This document shows, one piece after another, positions 35,801-45,373 of a stretch of DNA of 64,000 nucleotides (position 1 is its first letter; each line of letters begins with the position of its first letter). The notes beneath the pieces were generated by a model. The model searched no databases. It had not been told where the DNA came from and saw only the letters and a program-made list of their open reading frames with translations. This stretch comes from Larimichthys crocea (Eukaryota; Chordata; Actinopteri; Sciaenidae). Location of the stretch: NCBI RefSeq assembly GCF_000972845.2, contig NC_040019.1:12652313-12716312 (forward strand), read 5' to 3'. The position numbers and the translations under genes are program-made.

Positions 35801-38800
35801 TGGTTATTTGTAGCCTGTGGTGTTTTTTCCTGTGTGGGAGCAGGTGTCAAGGGTCAGAGGTCATGTTTCTGATCTTGAAGTGTTTTGGCTGAGACGAGAC
35901 GAATACGTGACTCAAGTCAGAGCTCGTTCCTTTGAGTCCTTTGGGGGTTTCTGACCTGCAGCTGTTTGGTTAACATCTGCACTAATTTTCAATTAGAAAG
36001 GAGAATAGTTGATTTCTCACTGTTTTGATGCATTGAAATTTATTTAGGCAGCTTATTTTGTCTGTTCTTCTACCATGAGTCAAAAGTTAGAATATTCCTA
36101 CCAAGCTCTGTTTCATACAGTTTCAGATTTGTTCATTAAAGCTGCTTAAATTCAAGTTAATCAGCAGATGGACAAAGTTAGATACGACCTGGTAAACAGC
36201 TAAAAAGACAGATATTTGGTGGTGGAGACCAAAAACGGAGCTAAAAGACAGTAAATATGGGACTTAAACTCATCCAAACTCCAAATAAATGATAATGTTG
36301 CTCTGTAACAGCTGAATGTGTAAATAGATTATTTATTTATGAATATTGTGTTTATAGGTTGTAGCTCTTCTGCCAAATAACCAAAAGTTAAATTAAGAGT
36401 TAGATAGTTTGAATAATTGTCGAATATGTTGGCATTCTTTTATTTTCAATAACTTTTGGATGCTTACTCACTGACTTTTATAGCCTAAAGTTATATGAAA
36501 AGATTGATACCATCTCAGGTCTGTATGATAAAATGGTTAGGTTAGCATAGAGTGTAGAAACAGGGGGAAAAAAAACAAATTTCCAAGTATTCCTTCAGGG
36601 ACCAACTCAGCAACCGCTGAAAATCGTGTTTGTTGACCTTCAGTGGTTTAATTATTCACCTGGTTGCAGTGATGTAGAAGTGTACTTCAGGGTGTGTCCG
36701 TACACGGTGACATCACTGCTGGGTGTGGTTGACCAGAGTCTCATTGTGTCTGTCCGTCCTCTGCAGTGTCCGCTCTGCGTCCGGCCTGTCAGCAGGTTTA
36801 CAACCTGTTTCATCCAGCCGATCCTTCGGCCTCGCGCCTCGAGCCTCTCCTGGACAAGCGCTTCCACCTGCTGCCTCCCTTTAGCATCCCCCGTTACCAG
36901 CGCTTTCCTCTGGGTGACGGACACTCGGCTCTGTTGGGTGAGTCCCTGATAAACATGTGAAACTGTTTCACTTCCTGTACACTGCGCTACATGTCGACGA
37001 GTCTTTGTTGTTTATGCGTCATTCGAGCTTCTGTGTGTCTTCCGTCTCCCCTTCGTCTGGCTTCCTAGTTGAAACCGTGCAGAGTAACCCTCAGCTGCTG
37101 ATGGAGTCGGCTGGTGCCGCATCCCACCGCTGCCAGGAGAACAGCGTTAACGAGACGTCGATCCCCGTGCCCGTCCTCAACTGGCAGAGCTCGCAGCTCC
37201 ACGCAGAGAGTGTGTATCTGTTAGCATCTGGTTGCCTCCAGTCCTGTTGCTCTCTTTGTTTCTTTTGTTTTTCTGAAGCAACCTGAGTTTAATTGACAAA
37301 GTTCCGACCATCGTTTCACTTTTGGGAAAATATGTTTAGCACAAAGTCTGGAAACCGAAGGAAACCAGTCGCCTGGCTTTGTCCGAAGGTAACAAACTCC
37401 TACTATGTATTACACCTCTAAAGCTCGCTAATTAGCACCTGGCAAGCTCACGCTGACAGCATGAAGCCAGGAAGTCCCTGCACCCAGTCAGGAAACAGTC
37501 CCACGCACAAACACAAAATCTGATGTGTTAATCAGCTTCAGAGGTGTATTCTGTTTGGGCAGAGCCAGGATAGTGCTTTCCCTCTGTTTGTCTTCATGCT
37601 AAGCTAATCAGTTATGTCAGAATATGTCAGAATGTTCCTTTAATTACTGAGCTCCAGGTGCCACAATGTGACAGTCCTCAAACTTATATATCAGTCGTCC
37701 ATCCTCTGTCTTCAAGGACGGCTAAATCTGGGGTAACTGGACTTGGTTGAAGTACCGTGAAGAGGCTTCTTCAGTTCTGACTGACTGGTGGGGAGATCCG
37801 AGTATTTAGCCCAGGTGGGATCGTAGACCCGGCCATAGTTCACACCAGAGCTCAGGTGACCTTAACGACTGACTACAGTCGTCACAACAATAATTAGCTC
37901 TTTCGGACCAAGTGATAAGTGTGACCAGGTCTACGATCCGCCTAGGCTCCAGTTAACGTCTTCACGGATCTACAACCACGTCTAGTCGCCTCAGATTGAA
38001 CCCCTGTTAAAAAGTATTGGTTGTGTTTATCAGAGCTTACTTCCAGTTTTGACAATTTTCCTGTGATATTCTGGATTATTAGTGACTCTCCAGTTGCCTT
38101 AATTTCAGGTCTACCTCCAAATAAATTAGTTAGTCTGATGGTGTCAGTGATTACTTTTCTGACTCTCAGCTCGAGCAACCCCTTAAAAAGTTTAAATTTA
38201 TAACATAAAGAAACCTTCCTTCTTCGTCTTTGCAGTGAAGAATATAACACTAACTCCTCTGTTCTGTCTCTGCAGCTGATTCTCTTCACTCACATATTTT
38301 TGTGGACGGGCAGTACCCGGCGTCCACGTCTCCAGGGGTCCCTCACCTTCGTTTCAACCGCAGGGCCAGCGAGGCCAGCCTCGCCAGCCAGGTGTCGGGC
38401 TTAGCCGACTCTTACACCGCCTCCAACATCGCCACGAGTAAGTTGACCTCCTAACCCTCCTGCCTTTCGGTGTTCAGGCTGACAGTTTAAGTGCTGACAT
38501 TCTCATTTCCTCCCTCCAAACATCCCCTCAGCACACAAACGTGAAGTCAGGCCCACTAAAAGGCCGACTCTGCTGTCCCAGCTGGCTCTTCCCTACAGTA
38601 GATTTGTCTCTCGGGGCTCGTCCTTGCGGCAGAAAACCCGCCAGGTGTTCCCAAAACTCAACGGCGTGGAGTCTGAGCTGAGCTCGGACATTAGCTCTGA
38701 CCTCGCCGATGTCACGTCTGACATCAGCTCGGTGACCCCATCGCCCGGGGTGCTGAAGATCGTAGAGCAAGGTACCCTGGGAGCTGTAGTGAGAGGACAT

Positions 38801-41800
38801 GAGGCAAGGATGCTAGGCTCCGTCCTCATTCCCTGTGCGTTTTCCTTCCTCCTCTGGGATCTTCCTGCCTCAGATAGTCTTCCTTGAATAGTTTTCAAAA
38901 AGGAAACACAAGACTCATAATCTTGTGCGACTTTCTCTTCAGCTCAGAGTCACGAGAACAACATCTGAACTTTCCTTTGCAAGACTACCCAGAAAAAAAA
39001 CAAAGTTCTCACCGAGTCTGAGCTGCTGTTTTCTTGCGAGTGTGCGATTCAAACCTCTTTTTACTCATAGTCGGAGTGTAGTGCCTCTTAGTGAAACCCT
39101 CGACGTCTAACTGTCAAACTCTTCTTCCCTAGATGAGCAGATCTGCATCGGACACCACAAACAAAGATCAAGACGCTGATCCCTCAACTTCTCTGTCTTT
39201 TCCAATTTCTGTAGTTGCTTCGAGGTGGTGGGGCAGTAAGAGGATGGACTACGCCCTGTACTGCCCCGATGCCCTGACGGCGTTCCCCACTGTGGCTCTG
39301 CCTCATCTCTTCCACGCCTCCTACTGGGAGTCCACAGACGTCGTCTCTTTCTTACTCAGACAGGTTCATCGTCTTTCTTTTTATGGAAATAATCATTTAT
39401 TCTTTAAATTAACTATGTAGTTTTAGCCGTGTTAGTGATGATGGGGATCCACCACTTTGGGCTGAGATAGCTCAACAACTTTTGGATGGATTACAGTGAA
39501 ATTGGGTAAAGACATTAATGCTCCTCAGAGGATGGATCCTACTGATTCTGATGATCCTCTGACTTTTGATCTAGTGCCACCATGAAGTTAACATTTTTGT
39601 TGTTTTGTAAAATGTCTGCACGTTTGGATAGATTGCCAAAAAAATTGGGTAAAGACATTCATGGTGTCCAGAGGATGAATCCTATAGTGAATTTGGTTTG
39701 TTTTACGTTGAGGATTACATTTGGACATTTTATGCTCCCCAGAGGATGAATCATTCTGTCTTTGATGATCCCCTGACTTTAATCTAGCACCACCATGAGG
39801 TTATATTTTTTGGGGGGTGTTTTTGTGAAATGTCTGCACAACGTTTGGATAGATTGCCAAAAAAAAATTGGGTACATTCATGGTGCCCAGAGGATGAATC
39901 CTAAAAAAAAAAGAATCCTGCAGTATTGCAATTTCTAGTTCTGGTCCATTTATTTAAAAGTTATTCTCTTCCATAGATGATGAGACATGAGAATTCGAGT
40001 ATTTTGGAGCTGGATGGTAAAGAAGTATCTGAATTCACTCCGTCCAAACCTCGAGAGAAGTGGCTCCGCAAGAGGACTCATGTTAAAATCAGGGTAAGGT
40101 CACTGCGTTTAACTAATCAATGTTTTATTTGTGTATCAGAGCTTCGTTTTTTTTCTTCTTTCCTCTCCCATTAATCATCTCACAGCTCCTCAGATTTATC
40201 TGGTGACCCTTTGAAGGTTCCTGACCCCTCAGGTTGGGACCCACTGGATTAAACTGTATAAGAAGTATTTAAAGTACCTCTTAACATTGATGCATCAGTA
40301 GGAACAATCTAAGCAGGAGGATAAGGCAGTCCCAGTGATGCCTGAGAGGTAAAAGTCTGTTTTGTCTTGGTCAGAACGTGACGGCTAACCACCGCGTGAA
40401 TGACGCCGTCTTCACGGAGGACGGGGCCCAGATGGTGATGGGACGTTTCATGTACGGCCCTCTGGACATGGTCACCCTTACTGGGGAGAAGGTAATGACG
40501 ACGTCCAGCTGTGCCCGACTCGTTATGTCATCACGTCATCTGTCTGTCTGTCTTTAAGGTCGCACGTCGTCGAGTCGTGTTGATCTTTGTATTGTTTCCT
40601 GCAGATCGACATCCACATCATGACCCAGCCTCCCTCCGGAGAGTGGGTGCACTTCGACACGGAGCTCACAAACAGCAGCGGACGCATCGCTTACGCAATC
40701 CCTGAGAAGAAAAGGCTCGGCATCGGCGTGTATCCTGTCAAAATGGTGGTCAGGTACGCCAAGTTAGATGATTTCATGTAATAAAAAACTATATTTTACT
40801 TTTCCTTTCACACTAACGGGGTCTCTGCTTTTATCCCGTAGGGGCGACCACACATTTGCCGACAGCTATCTCACCATCGTACCGCAAGGGACGGAGTTTG
40901 TTGTGTTCAGTATTGACGGGTCGTTTGCCGCCAGTGTGTCTATAATGGGCAGCGACCCAAAGGTTCGAGCTGGAGCTGTGGATGTGGTGAGGTGAGGATC
41001 ACACCTGAGGATCTCTGTAGGTTCATTCTGCACCATAAATGGTTATACAGATAGATTTCCATAACCCTGCCCCCTTTCACCTGTGCTCCAATCACAGTTG
41101 AGTAAGCCTCGGCTCTTCCATTCCTGTACCTACGTGCTAGTTTGTCTGTTCACAAAAGCAAGGTTTTGAAAACGTTGCTGTGCTCTGTTTATTTCTCAGG
41201 TACTGGCAGGATTTGGGTTATCTGATCGTATACGTAACGGGCCGTCCTGACATGCAGAAGCAGCGTGTCGTGGCCTGGCTCTCTCAGCATAACTTTCCTC
41301 ACGGCATCGTCTCCTTCTGCGACGGGTTGGTTCACGACCCGCTCCGGCACAAGGCCAACTTCCTCAAGTGCCTCATCAACGAGGTAAGAAAGGCCGCCAT
41401 TAGATTTAAGGAGGTTTTCTAATAAAATCCTCAAAGTCTATAAAAGCTGACCTCCGTCTCTGATTTAGGCCCACATGAGGATCTTTGCAGCCTACGGCTC
41501 CACCAAGGACATCTCCGTGTACTCGTCCATCGGCCTGCCTCCGTCCCATATCTACATCGTGGGAAGACCCACGAAGAAAATGCAGCACCAGTGTCAGGTA
41601 TGGAACAAATCCTGTTTCTTGTCTCGATGTTCGATGCGTGAAGTGCTCTCAAAGTGATCTCACGTCTCTTCCAGTTCATCCCGGACGGCTACGCCTCCCA
41701 CCTGTCCCAGCTGGAGTACAACCAGAGGTCTCGTCCCGCCAAGCCAGCGAGCACTCGCATGGTCCTACGCAAGGGTAGCTTTGGGTTAGGCGCCGCCGGA

Positions 41801-42040
41801 GGCGAATTCCTTCGCAAGCGCAATCACATCTTTCGCACCATCTCTCAGCAGCCCGGAGGGGCCGGATCGGCCTCTCCGAACCAGCCGGGTCGGACTGAGC
41901 GTACGCTGAGCCAGTGCGAGATGGAGCGTGAGCGAGGGGTCGGACCGGCGACCCAGAGGAGTATGAGCATCGCTGCAGGGTGCTGGGGTCGCAGCGGGAG
42001 CACCAAGGAGGGCAGCGGAGGGTTACTCGGCCCTAAATAA
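20164..42040 (+). CDS. pitpnm2: gene model: membrane-associated phosphatidylinositol transfer protein 2 (PITPNM2/Nir3 type)
   Basis: 26 coding exons, all with GT/AG borders and compatible phases, join to 4,290 bases (1,429 residues plus TAA), slightly longer than the ~1,350-residue mammalian protein. Order: class-IIA PITP lipid-transfer domain (about 1-250), acidic linker with the FFAT motif EFFDAHE (about 363-369) for ER VAP binding, low-complexity Ser/Asp segments, DDHD domain (about 700-1030) and LNS2 domain (about 1170-1310), then a basic tail ending AAGCWGR...GLLGPK. The family transfers PI and phosphatidic acid at ER-plasma membrane contacts to sustain phosphoinositide signalling. The C-terminal tail matches my memory of PITPNM2 rather than PITPNM1 or 3. 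The start ATG is followed by the hallmark [21 protein letters not shown] teleost may have a second paralog elsewhere. Regulation may involve alternative first exons and uORFs. Confidence 0.93.
20690..21420. repeat. dispersed repeat family D, copy 2 (interrupted by a SINE)
   Basis: The two halves flank the SINE at 20794-21072. The uninterrupted copy at 63555-63800 shows the pre-insertion arrangement (GGCGGCTTCTTGCTCGC and onward). Confidence 0.8.
20794..21072 (-). mobile_element. tRNA-derived SINE, minus orientation, with 16-bp target-site duplication
   Basis: On the minus strand it starts GGGGCGGTCGGTGGCGTAGT with an A box at 21050-21062 and a B box (GGTTCGAATCC) at 20987-20997. It continues through a CTGTACTATCAATAAAAGGC region to a long poly(A) (plus-strand T-runs, 20794-20890). 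The duplicated target CTCCTTTTCTCTTCTT lies at 20778-20793 and 21073-21088 with no mismatch. This is a retrotransposed pol III SINE, not a tRNA gene. Confidence 0.9.
22126..22178. repeat. (CCT)n pyrimidine tract
   Basis: CTCCTCCTCTTCCTCCTCCT and onward for about 50 bases; polypurine on the minus strand. It lies in a pitpnm2 intron. Confidence 0.9.
24100..24475 (+). repeat. composite of repeat families C and B
   Basis: 24100-24190 carries the family C block (TGAAATTTGGTTTTGATATT, CCCAGAGGATACATCC). It passes at about 24226 into family B (CTGGTACAAAAAACAGTTTT), nearly identical to 7960-8110 and 59168-59320. Confidence 0.8.
25379..25640 (+). mobile_element. 5' half of a TTAA-type MITE
   Basis: Starts directly after TTAA (25375-25378) with AGGTCCAGTGTGTCACATTT. 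The terminus matches the element at 60837-61296. The interior (GGTATTCAGTTGATTGCAGT) matches what I recall as a common teleost MITE. The expected inverted 3' terminus is missing, so this copy is truncated. Confidence 0.6.
25790..25905 (+). repeat. repeat family C fragment
   Basis: Includes GGGATTCATCCTCTGGGGAC and AATTTCATGCTAATCCACCG, the family C core. Confidence 0.55.
27590..27668 (+). mobile_element. LINE-like 3' tail with (TCTA)n
   Basis: AATTTCCCCGTTGTGGCATA then AATAAAGTATTATCTATCTA is the typical end of a fish non-LTR element with a tetranucleotide tail. No coding part remains. Confidence 0.55.
28069..28283 (+). CDS. pitpnm2: pitpnm2 coding exon 2 (residues 27-98)
   Basis: PITP domain core, including [20 protein letters not shown] and [11 protein letters not shown]. 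Acceptor CTCTGCAG, donor GTGAGA; ends in phase 2. Confidence 0.95.
28820..28941 (+). CDS. pitpnm2: pitpnm2 coding exon 3 (residues 98-139)
   Basis: Continues the PITP domain with [20 protein letters not shown]. Acceptor TCTTTCAG, donor GTAAGT. Confidence 0.95.
29233..29466 (+). CDS. pitpnm2: pitpnm2 coding exon 4 (residues 139-217)
   Basis: Encodes [20 protein letters not shown] and the conserved [20 protein letters not shown] lipid-pocket region. Acceptor CCCTGTAG, donor GTAAGT. Confidence 0.95.
29467..31189 (+). other. pitpnm2: pitpnm2 intron 4, degenerate GAAAA/TAATCC repeats
   Basis: Bases about 29560-30260 are a loose array of short modules (CCTTGAAA, AATCCTGAAAA, AGTCAGAGTAA) without a fixed period. 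The remainder shows no gene. Confidence 0.6.
31190..31546 (+). CDS. pitpnm2: pitpnm2 coding exon 5 (residues 217-336)
   Basis: End of the PITP domain ([20 protein letters not shown]), then a linker with a Gly-rich run of about ten residues. It finishes [17 protein letters not shown]. The polyglycine comes from a GGA repeat and may vary between individuals. Donor GAGGCG|GTGAGG. Confidence 0.93.
31624..31719 (+). CDS. pitpnm2: pitpnm2 coding exon 6 with FFAT motif start (residues 336-368)
   Basis: Encodes [20 protein letters not shown] then EFFDAH. EFFDAHE is the FFAT motif binding VAP proteins on the ER; its last Glu is completed across the splice junction. Acceptor TTCACAG, donor GTAAAA. Confidence 0.94.
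32346..32450 (+). CDS. pitpnm2: pitpnm2 coding exon 7 (residues 368-403)
   Basis: Acidic stretch [20 protein letters not shown] followed by [15 protein letters not shown], conserved downstream of FFAT in the family. Confidence 0.93.
32543..32607 (+). CDS. pitpnm2: pitpnm2 coding exon 8 (residues 403-424)
   Basis: Short exon encoding [20 protein letters not shown] and ME. Acceptor TTTCACAG, donor GAG|GTACAG. Variable linker; phase agrees on both sides. Confidence 0.85.
32608..33732 (+). other. pitpnm2: pitpnm2 intron 8
   Basis: 1.1 kb with no recognisable gene or clear tandem repeat. A TAATAAA-containing stretch near 33467 has no following exon and is probably not a terminal site. Confidence 0.6.
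33733..33823 (+). CDS. pitpnm2: pitpnm2 coding exon 9 (residues 425-455)
   Basis: Encodes [20 protein letters not shown], the conserved start of the lipase-like middle region. Acceptor ACCTGCAG, donor GTACAG. Confidence 0.94.
33993..34146 (+). CDS. pitpnm2: pitpnm2 coding exon 10 (residues 455-506)
   Basis: Encodes [20 protein letters not shown] and the [16 protein letters not shown] block. Acceptor TCTGCAG, donor GTGAGA. Confidence 0.95.
34246..34435 (+). CDS. pitpnm2: pitpnm2 coding exon 11 (residues 506-569)
   Basis: Encodes [20 protein letters not shown] and the following helix [20 protein letters not shown], near-invariant in the family. Confidence 0.96.
34507..34626 (+). CDS. pitpnm2: pitpnm2 coding exon 12 (residues 570-609)
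   Basis: Encodes [26 protein letters not shown] sits where lipases have GxSxG; the nucleophile serine is replaced by cysteine, as in other PITPNM proteins. Phase 0 at both ends. Confidence 0.95.
34707..34918 (+). CDS. pitpnm2: pitpnm2 coding exon 13 (residues 610-680)
   Basis: Encodes [13 protein letters not shown] and the basic/Ser segment [20 protein letters not shown], both typical of PITPNM2. Ends in phase 2. Confidence 0.95.
34919..35552 (+). other. pitpnm2: pitpnm2 intron 13 with a GC-rich repeat-like block
   Basis: Bases about 35204-35530 are compositionally unlike the rest and end TTCAGTTCAATAAACTCTGA just before the exon 14 acceptor. This looks like a mobile-element 3' end (LTR-like), but I found no target duplication. 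Confidence 0.4.
35553..35728 (+). CDS. pitpnm2: pitpnm2 coding exon 14, DDHD domain start (residues 680-739)
   Basis: Encodes [20 protein letters not shown] then [20 protein letters not shown] is the DDHD-domain hallmark strand. Acceptor CGCCTTCAG, donor GTGAGG. Confidence 0.96.
35729..36766 (+). other. pitpnm2: pitpnm2 intron 14 with decayed dispersed repeats
   Basis: 36185-36300 (AAACAGCTAAAAAGACAGAT and following) matches 19274-19385. 36390-36580 resembles a common teleost repeat (GATTGATACCATCTCAGGTC, AACAGGGGGAA). No coding sequence. Confidence 0.6.
36767..36937 (+). CDS. pitpnm2: pitpnm2 coding exon 15 (residues 739-796)
   Basis: Encodes [20 protein letters not shown], then [25 protein letters not shown] is a DDHD-family motif. 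Confidence 0.96.
37069..37209 (+). CDS. pitpnm2: pitpnm2 coding exon 16 (residues 796-843)
   Basis: Variable DDHD insert ending [18 protein letters not shown]. The donor GAGA|GTGTGT is weaker than its neighbours but is the only one giving the right phase to exon 17. Confidence 0.82.
37210..38275 (+). other. pitpnm2: pitpnm2 intron 16 with a teleost dispersed repeat
   Basis: 37294-37645 (CTTTTGGGAAAATATG, GTCGCCTGGCTTTGTCCGAA, CTCTAAAGCTCGCTAATTAG, CATGCTAAGCTAATCAG) matches from memory a widespread fish MITE. No gene otherwise. Confidence 0.65.
38276..38437 (+). CDS. pitpnm2: pitpnm2 coding exon 17 (residues 843-897)
   Basis: Encodes [20 protein letters not shown], matching the RASEISIASQVSGMAESYTA block of mammalian PITPNM2. 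Acceptor TCTGCAG, donor GTAAGT. Confidence 0.94.
38532..38771 (+). CDS. pitpnm2: pitpnm2 coding exon 18, Ser/Asp-rich insert (residues 897-977)
   Basis: 80-residue variable segment with [20 protein letters not shown] and flanking basic residues. Acceptor CCCCTCAG, donor CAAG|GTACCC; phases fit exons 17 and 19. Human has a differently composed linker here. Confidence 0.85.
39215..39363 (+). CDS. pitpnm2: pitpnm2 coding exon 19 (residues 977-1026)
   Basis: Encodes [20 protein letters not shown] and [20 protein letters not shown], the end of the DDHD domain, including its conserved YWESTDV. Confidence 0.96.
39364..39976 (+). repeat. repeat family C, about three tandem partial copies in pitpnm2 intron 19
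   Basis: The block AACGTTTGGATAGATTGCCA / CAGAGGATGAATCCT / GCACCACCATGA recurs at about 39465-39600, 39620-39800 and 39830-39905. Same family as 5820-5965, 9150-9330 and 43035-43420. Confidence 0.8.
39977..40093 (+). CDS. pitpnm2: pitpnm2 coding exon 20 (residues 1027-1065)
   Basis: Encodes [20 protein letters not shown] and [19 protein letters not shown]. Acceptor TTCCATAG, donor AGG|GTAAGG. Confidence 0.95.
40375..40491 (+). CDS. pitpnm2: pitpnm2 coding exon 21 (residues 1066-1104)
   Basis: Encodes [20 protein letters not shown] and [17 protein letters not shown]. Phase 0 at both ends. Confidence 0.95.
40605..40753 (+). CDS. pitpnm2: pitpnm2 coding exon 22 (residues 1105-1154)
   Basis: Encodes [20 protein letters not shown] and [13 protein letters not shown], a family-conserved region before LNS2. 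Confidence 0.95.
40842..40991 (+). CDS. pitpnm2: pitpnm2 coding exon 23, LNS2 start (residues 1154-1204)
   Basis: Encodes [20 protein letters not shown] and [30 protein letters not shown] replaces the DxDxT phosphatase motif of lipins, so LNS2 is expected to bind phosphatidic acid rather than catalyse. Confidence 0.96.
41200..41383 (+). CDS. pitpnm2: pitpnm2 coding exon 24, LNS2 core (residues 1204-1265)
   Basis: Encodes [20 protein letters not shown] and [28 protein letters not shown] is the LNS2 signature. Confidence 0.96.
41469..41597 (+). CDS. pitpnm2: pitpnm2 coding exon 25 (residues 1266-1308)
   Basis: Encodes [20 protein letters not shown] and [17 protein letters not shown], the end of LNS2. 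Confidence 0.96.
41675..42040 (+). CDS. pitpnm2: pitpnm2 coding exon 26 with stop (residues 1309-1429)
   Basis: Encodes [20 protein letters not shown], the basic [20 protein letters not shown] tail and the PITPNM2-type end [12 protein letters not shown]...LLGPK, then TAA (42038-42040). Confidence 0.95.
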   Translation, partial: FIPDGYASHLSQLEYNQRSRPAKPASTRMVLRKGSFGLGAAGGEFLRKRNHIFRTISQQPGGAGSASPNQPGRTERTLSQCEMERERGVGPATQRSMSIAAGCWGRSGSTKEGSGGLLGPK

Positions 42041-43034
42041 GGACCCAGCCTGAGCCACCATGATCTCTGGATTGGACAGAGATAGAAGGGTTGGTAGAAA
42101 TTAGAGGTGTAGATGAGGTGAGCATGAACATTGTTAGAGATTAGGGATCTAGGTGGATCTGTCCAGGAGGAGTGGACTAATCAGGCGGGATCCAGCGAAC
42201 AAAAGACAGTTCTGTAGCATGACTCTTTTACAGTAATACTTTTATAGGATACATCACTAACTATTAAAAAAAATGACAAGGAGGGATTAAATGAAATATT
42301 GTAAGCCTTAAACTAATCTCGTATAACGGGACGACCCCCCCACCTCCCCTTATACAATACACTGTCCTAGCATTCACACCCATGAGCTCAGGACAAACTG
42401 CAGAGCCAGATCCATCTCCAACAGTCGCGCACGGGTTTGAGGCAAAGTTGATTGGCAGCCATGTCAGAAAGCCAACGACTCTCACTTCTGTTTCCGTCCC
42501 AGTGTCAGCTGAGCAACATGTTAGCAATGACTGGCAATAACACAAATGAAAGGGAGGGAGTCAGTTCATCTAAATTACATGAACATTTTCAAGTAGTATC
42601 GAGCCATGCAAGTCGTTTTGGGTTTTGAGTTGCTGCCCCAGTCGAAGGAGTTCAGGTATCTCGGGGAGTGGAGCTTGAGATGAACCGATGATGCGGACGT
42701 TGTACCAGACCGTTGTGGTTCAGAAGCTTCTCAGCTTTCTTAGTCCATCTACATTCCAACCCTCCACCTTTAAAAAGTAACTAAATAAGTAAATAAGTTA
42801 GATTACAAGTTACTTTATTAGTTACATTCAGCAGCTTCCGACAACCCCCCCGGACTTTCTTTGTAAGTTCGTGTTTTTGAAGCTAGATAACACTTCGTCG
42901 CCAGCACAGAATGTACAACCAACCTTACTGTTGTCATCTTTAGCTGACACAAACTCACTTTTGAGATAAGGTGAGGAGCTCAGAGTTAGAGCCTTTTAAA
43001 GATGTACCCACAGGCTTCACCGAGAACAAGACTG

Positions 43035-43420
43035 AAATATCTCTTCAACTTTTGGAAGAGTTGCTATGATCCCCAGAGATTAATGCCCAAGGACTTTGTT
43101 CATCCCCTGAGTTTTGTTTTCATGCCATCATGAAGTCAACATTTTGGGGTTTTTTTTGTTTTGTTTGTAATATGATGTTCATGGTACCCAGAGGATGAAT
43201 CTTCCTTTTAGCATCTAGTGTCATCACATCAAAGTTTTGACTCTCAACATCTACAGGATCAATTGGCACAAAAAAAAATATTTCCCAGATGATGAATCCT
43301 ACTGACTTTACTAACAAATCTTTCTAGTGCCACCATGAGTTCAATAAGTCAAATGTCTCAACAACTATTTGAAGAATTGGCATGAGAATTGGTACACAAA
43401 CATTTTCTGAACCCAAACTT
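43035..43420 (+). repeat. repeat family C copies in the pitpnm2 3' UTR
   Basis: Repeats of ACAACTATTTGAAGAATTGG / ACCCAGAGGATGAATCTT / GTGCCACCATGA types, at least three decayed copies. Confidence 0.7.
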
Positions 43421-44664
43421 TGGTTTATGACCAAATAACCTCGATTTGGAGGCAGAAATCTTTAAAAAAAAAACGTTGCATGGCTCGATACCACGGATAT
43501 GATTTTGTTTTTGTAATTTCAGTGAACTGTTCCTAAAAATCTGAAGATATCTTGTATCAGACATGAAAGTTCTTGTCTTAGTCACAGAACAGTTGAGTTC
43601 ATCACTGATATGCTATTTAAATACTGGCAGTCCAGTTTTTCATCCCACCGCGTGAGACTCTGTAGTGTTATCCCTTTCAGCGTGGCCTCTGGGCCATCCA
43701 AGGCCTTAATATCCAACAAGACACTTCTTGCTCCACAGATGGAACAGAAAGCAGAAAAAAAACAGGGCATGCAGCATTAAAGCAACAACTGAAACACTGT
43801 ACAGTCCACAGCAACAATCCCTTTATATATTCATCTGCTTGCAATACCTCTGATCCACCAATTGGTGGCGTTTCGTTTTGCTGCTGGGAGACACTTGGCG
43901 GCTTTTTGCTCTTTTTTTGCTTGTTGGAAACCGAACAGGATGGACCTGGTGTTTCTGCTGAGGACCCTGAGAGGGACGGAGGCATTATTTCCACATAGCT
44001 TTCAGTCACAGAGAGACCTGTCAGCATTTTTACCAAGTGGACTGAAGAGCGTGGCAGGAAGTGATTCAAAACTGGACTGATCCTTTTTTGGGGGGTGGTG
44101 ATTGTTGGTGAGGTCTCACCCTCAGCAAACGTTTCATTTCATTTGCTTCTGTCGACTGAACTGAATAGAAGAAGAAGAAGAAGCCACCTCACATTTCCTG
44201 TCCGAGTTGTGCACAAAAGTCAGATTTTTACCGTGCTGATGCCACCCGAGGTTAGCTTCGAGTCTTTCTTCTGAACAACAGTCAGAAACAGCTTTTGCGT
44301 GCAGTAATCCTGCCTCATTAAAAGATAAAATCCACCTCTTACTGTGCGAAAATGTAATAATCTAATATGAAGCTCAGCAGTTGGTCTGAGTTGGTTAAAT
44401 CAAGTGAATATCTTCAAAAGTTACAGACTTTTTTAGTATGAAATTAGCTCAAAAGTCAGCTCAGCTAAAGGCGAATCTAATATTGTATTGAATATGAAAT
44501 GACTTCCTGCTGACTCATTTTTGATACTCGAACATCTAGCAGACTTTCAGGGTGAGATCTTAAATGGTTTAAATCACCGGTTCTCAAACTGTGATATGTG
44601 ATTCAGAGTTGAAAATCAAAATTCCCCATTAAGAGATTAAAATAAAGTAAATCTTCTTCGTTGC

Positions 44665-44688
44665 TATGCTGATGACACCCAACTGTAT
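44665..44688 (+). mobile_element. LINE reverse-transcriptase fossil (YADDTQLY)
   Basis: Reads RCYADDTQLYTVTSD in frame, the catalytic box typical of fish L2/Rex-like LINEs. Only a short stretch survives. Confidence 0.65.
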
Positions 44689-45373
44689 ACTGTCACTTCA
44701 GACCAAGTGCAAAAACACATAATTAACCATCTTTTCTACAGTCTAGTGACGTCGGTGCAGATTGCAAACCTCTGAGTGGCCACGTAAAACTTTCTTTCAT
44801 TCAACATTTCCATACTAAAAAGGCAAAAGGGGAGATATTCACTTGATTTTTATGACGATCAAAGCCTAATTTTATCATAGGATAAAGAAGAACAATGAGA
44901 ATCATTGACCAAAGCTGTATCTGACTATTGTTTTAAGGGTCTCATTAACCTTCGGTACACTTTAAGCCCATGAAAGCTTTTGCAGATGCGGCGGTGTGGA
45001 GCTGTTTCATTTTACTATGCTGTTGTTTTATGCCGCCCGTCGCTTCCACGCGACACAAGAGTGTGTCCGTTTTTCCCGCCACTCTCTGTGTGATCAGCAA
45101 TGTCTTGAACCCACCACGAAAAGCCAAAATCATTCTCTAATACTGTAGTTAATCAACTGTGTAACCTCATTGTCGTTTTTTGCACTAGTTTATGGTGGGA
45201 ATATACTGTAGTTACCATCTCATGTTGCTACATTTGAAACACCTCTGTAGTGCATGACACTTTTTATTAATTTCAGGGTATACTGTATGTGCAGGTACGC
45301 ACATGTCTGTACAAAATAATGTAAGTAAATGTGCCAAAACAGATAGTAGACAGTTCTAGAGGAGCATTTAGAC

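Noticed and set aside
35161..35892. 243-codon plus-strand ORF
   Set aside because: Runs through intron 13, pitpnm2 exon 14 and the next intron. Only 35553-35728 is coding.
44578..44640. Second hAT-like terminus (CCGGTTCTCAAACTGTG)
   Set aside because: No matching inverted end or target duplication was found nearby, so at most a relic.
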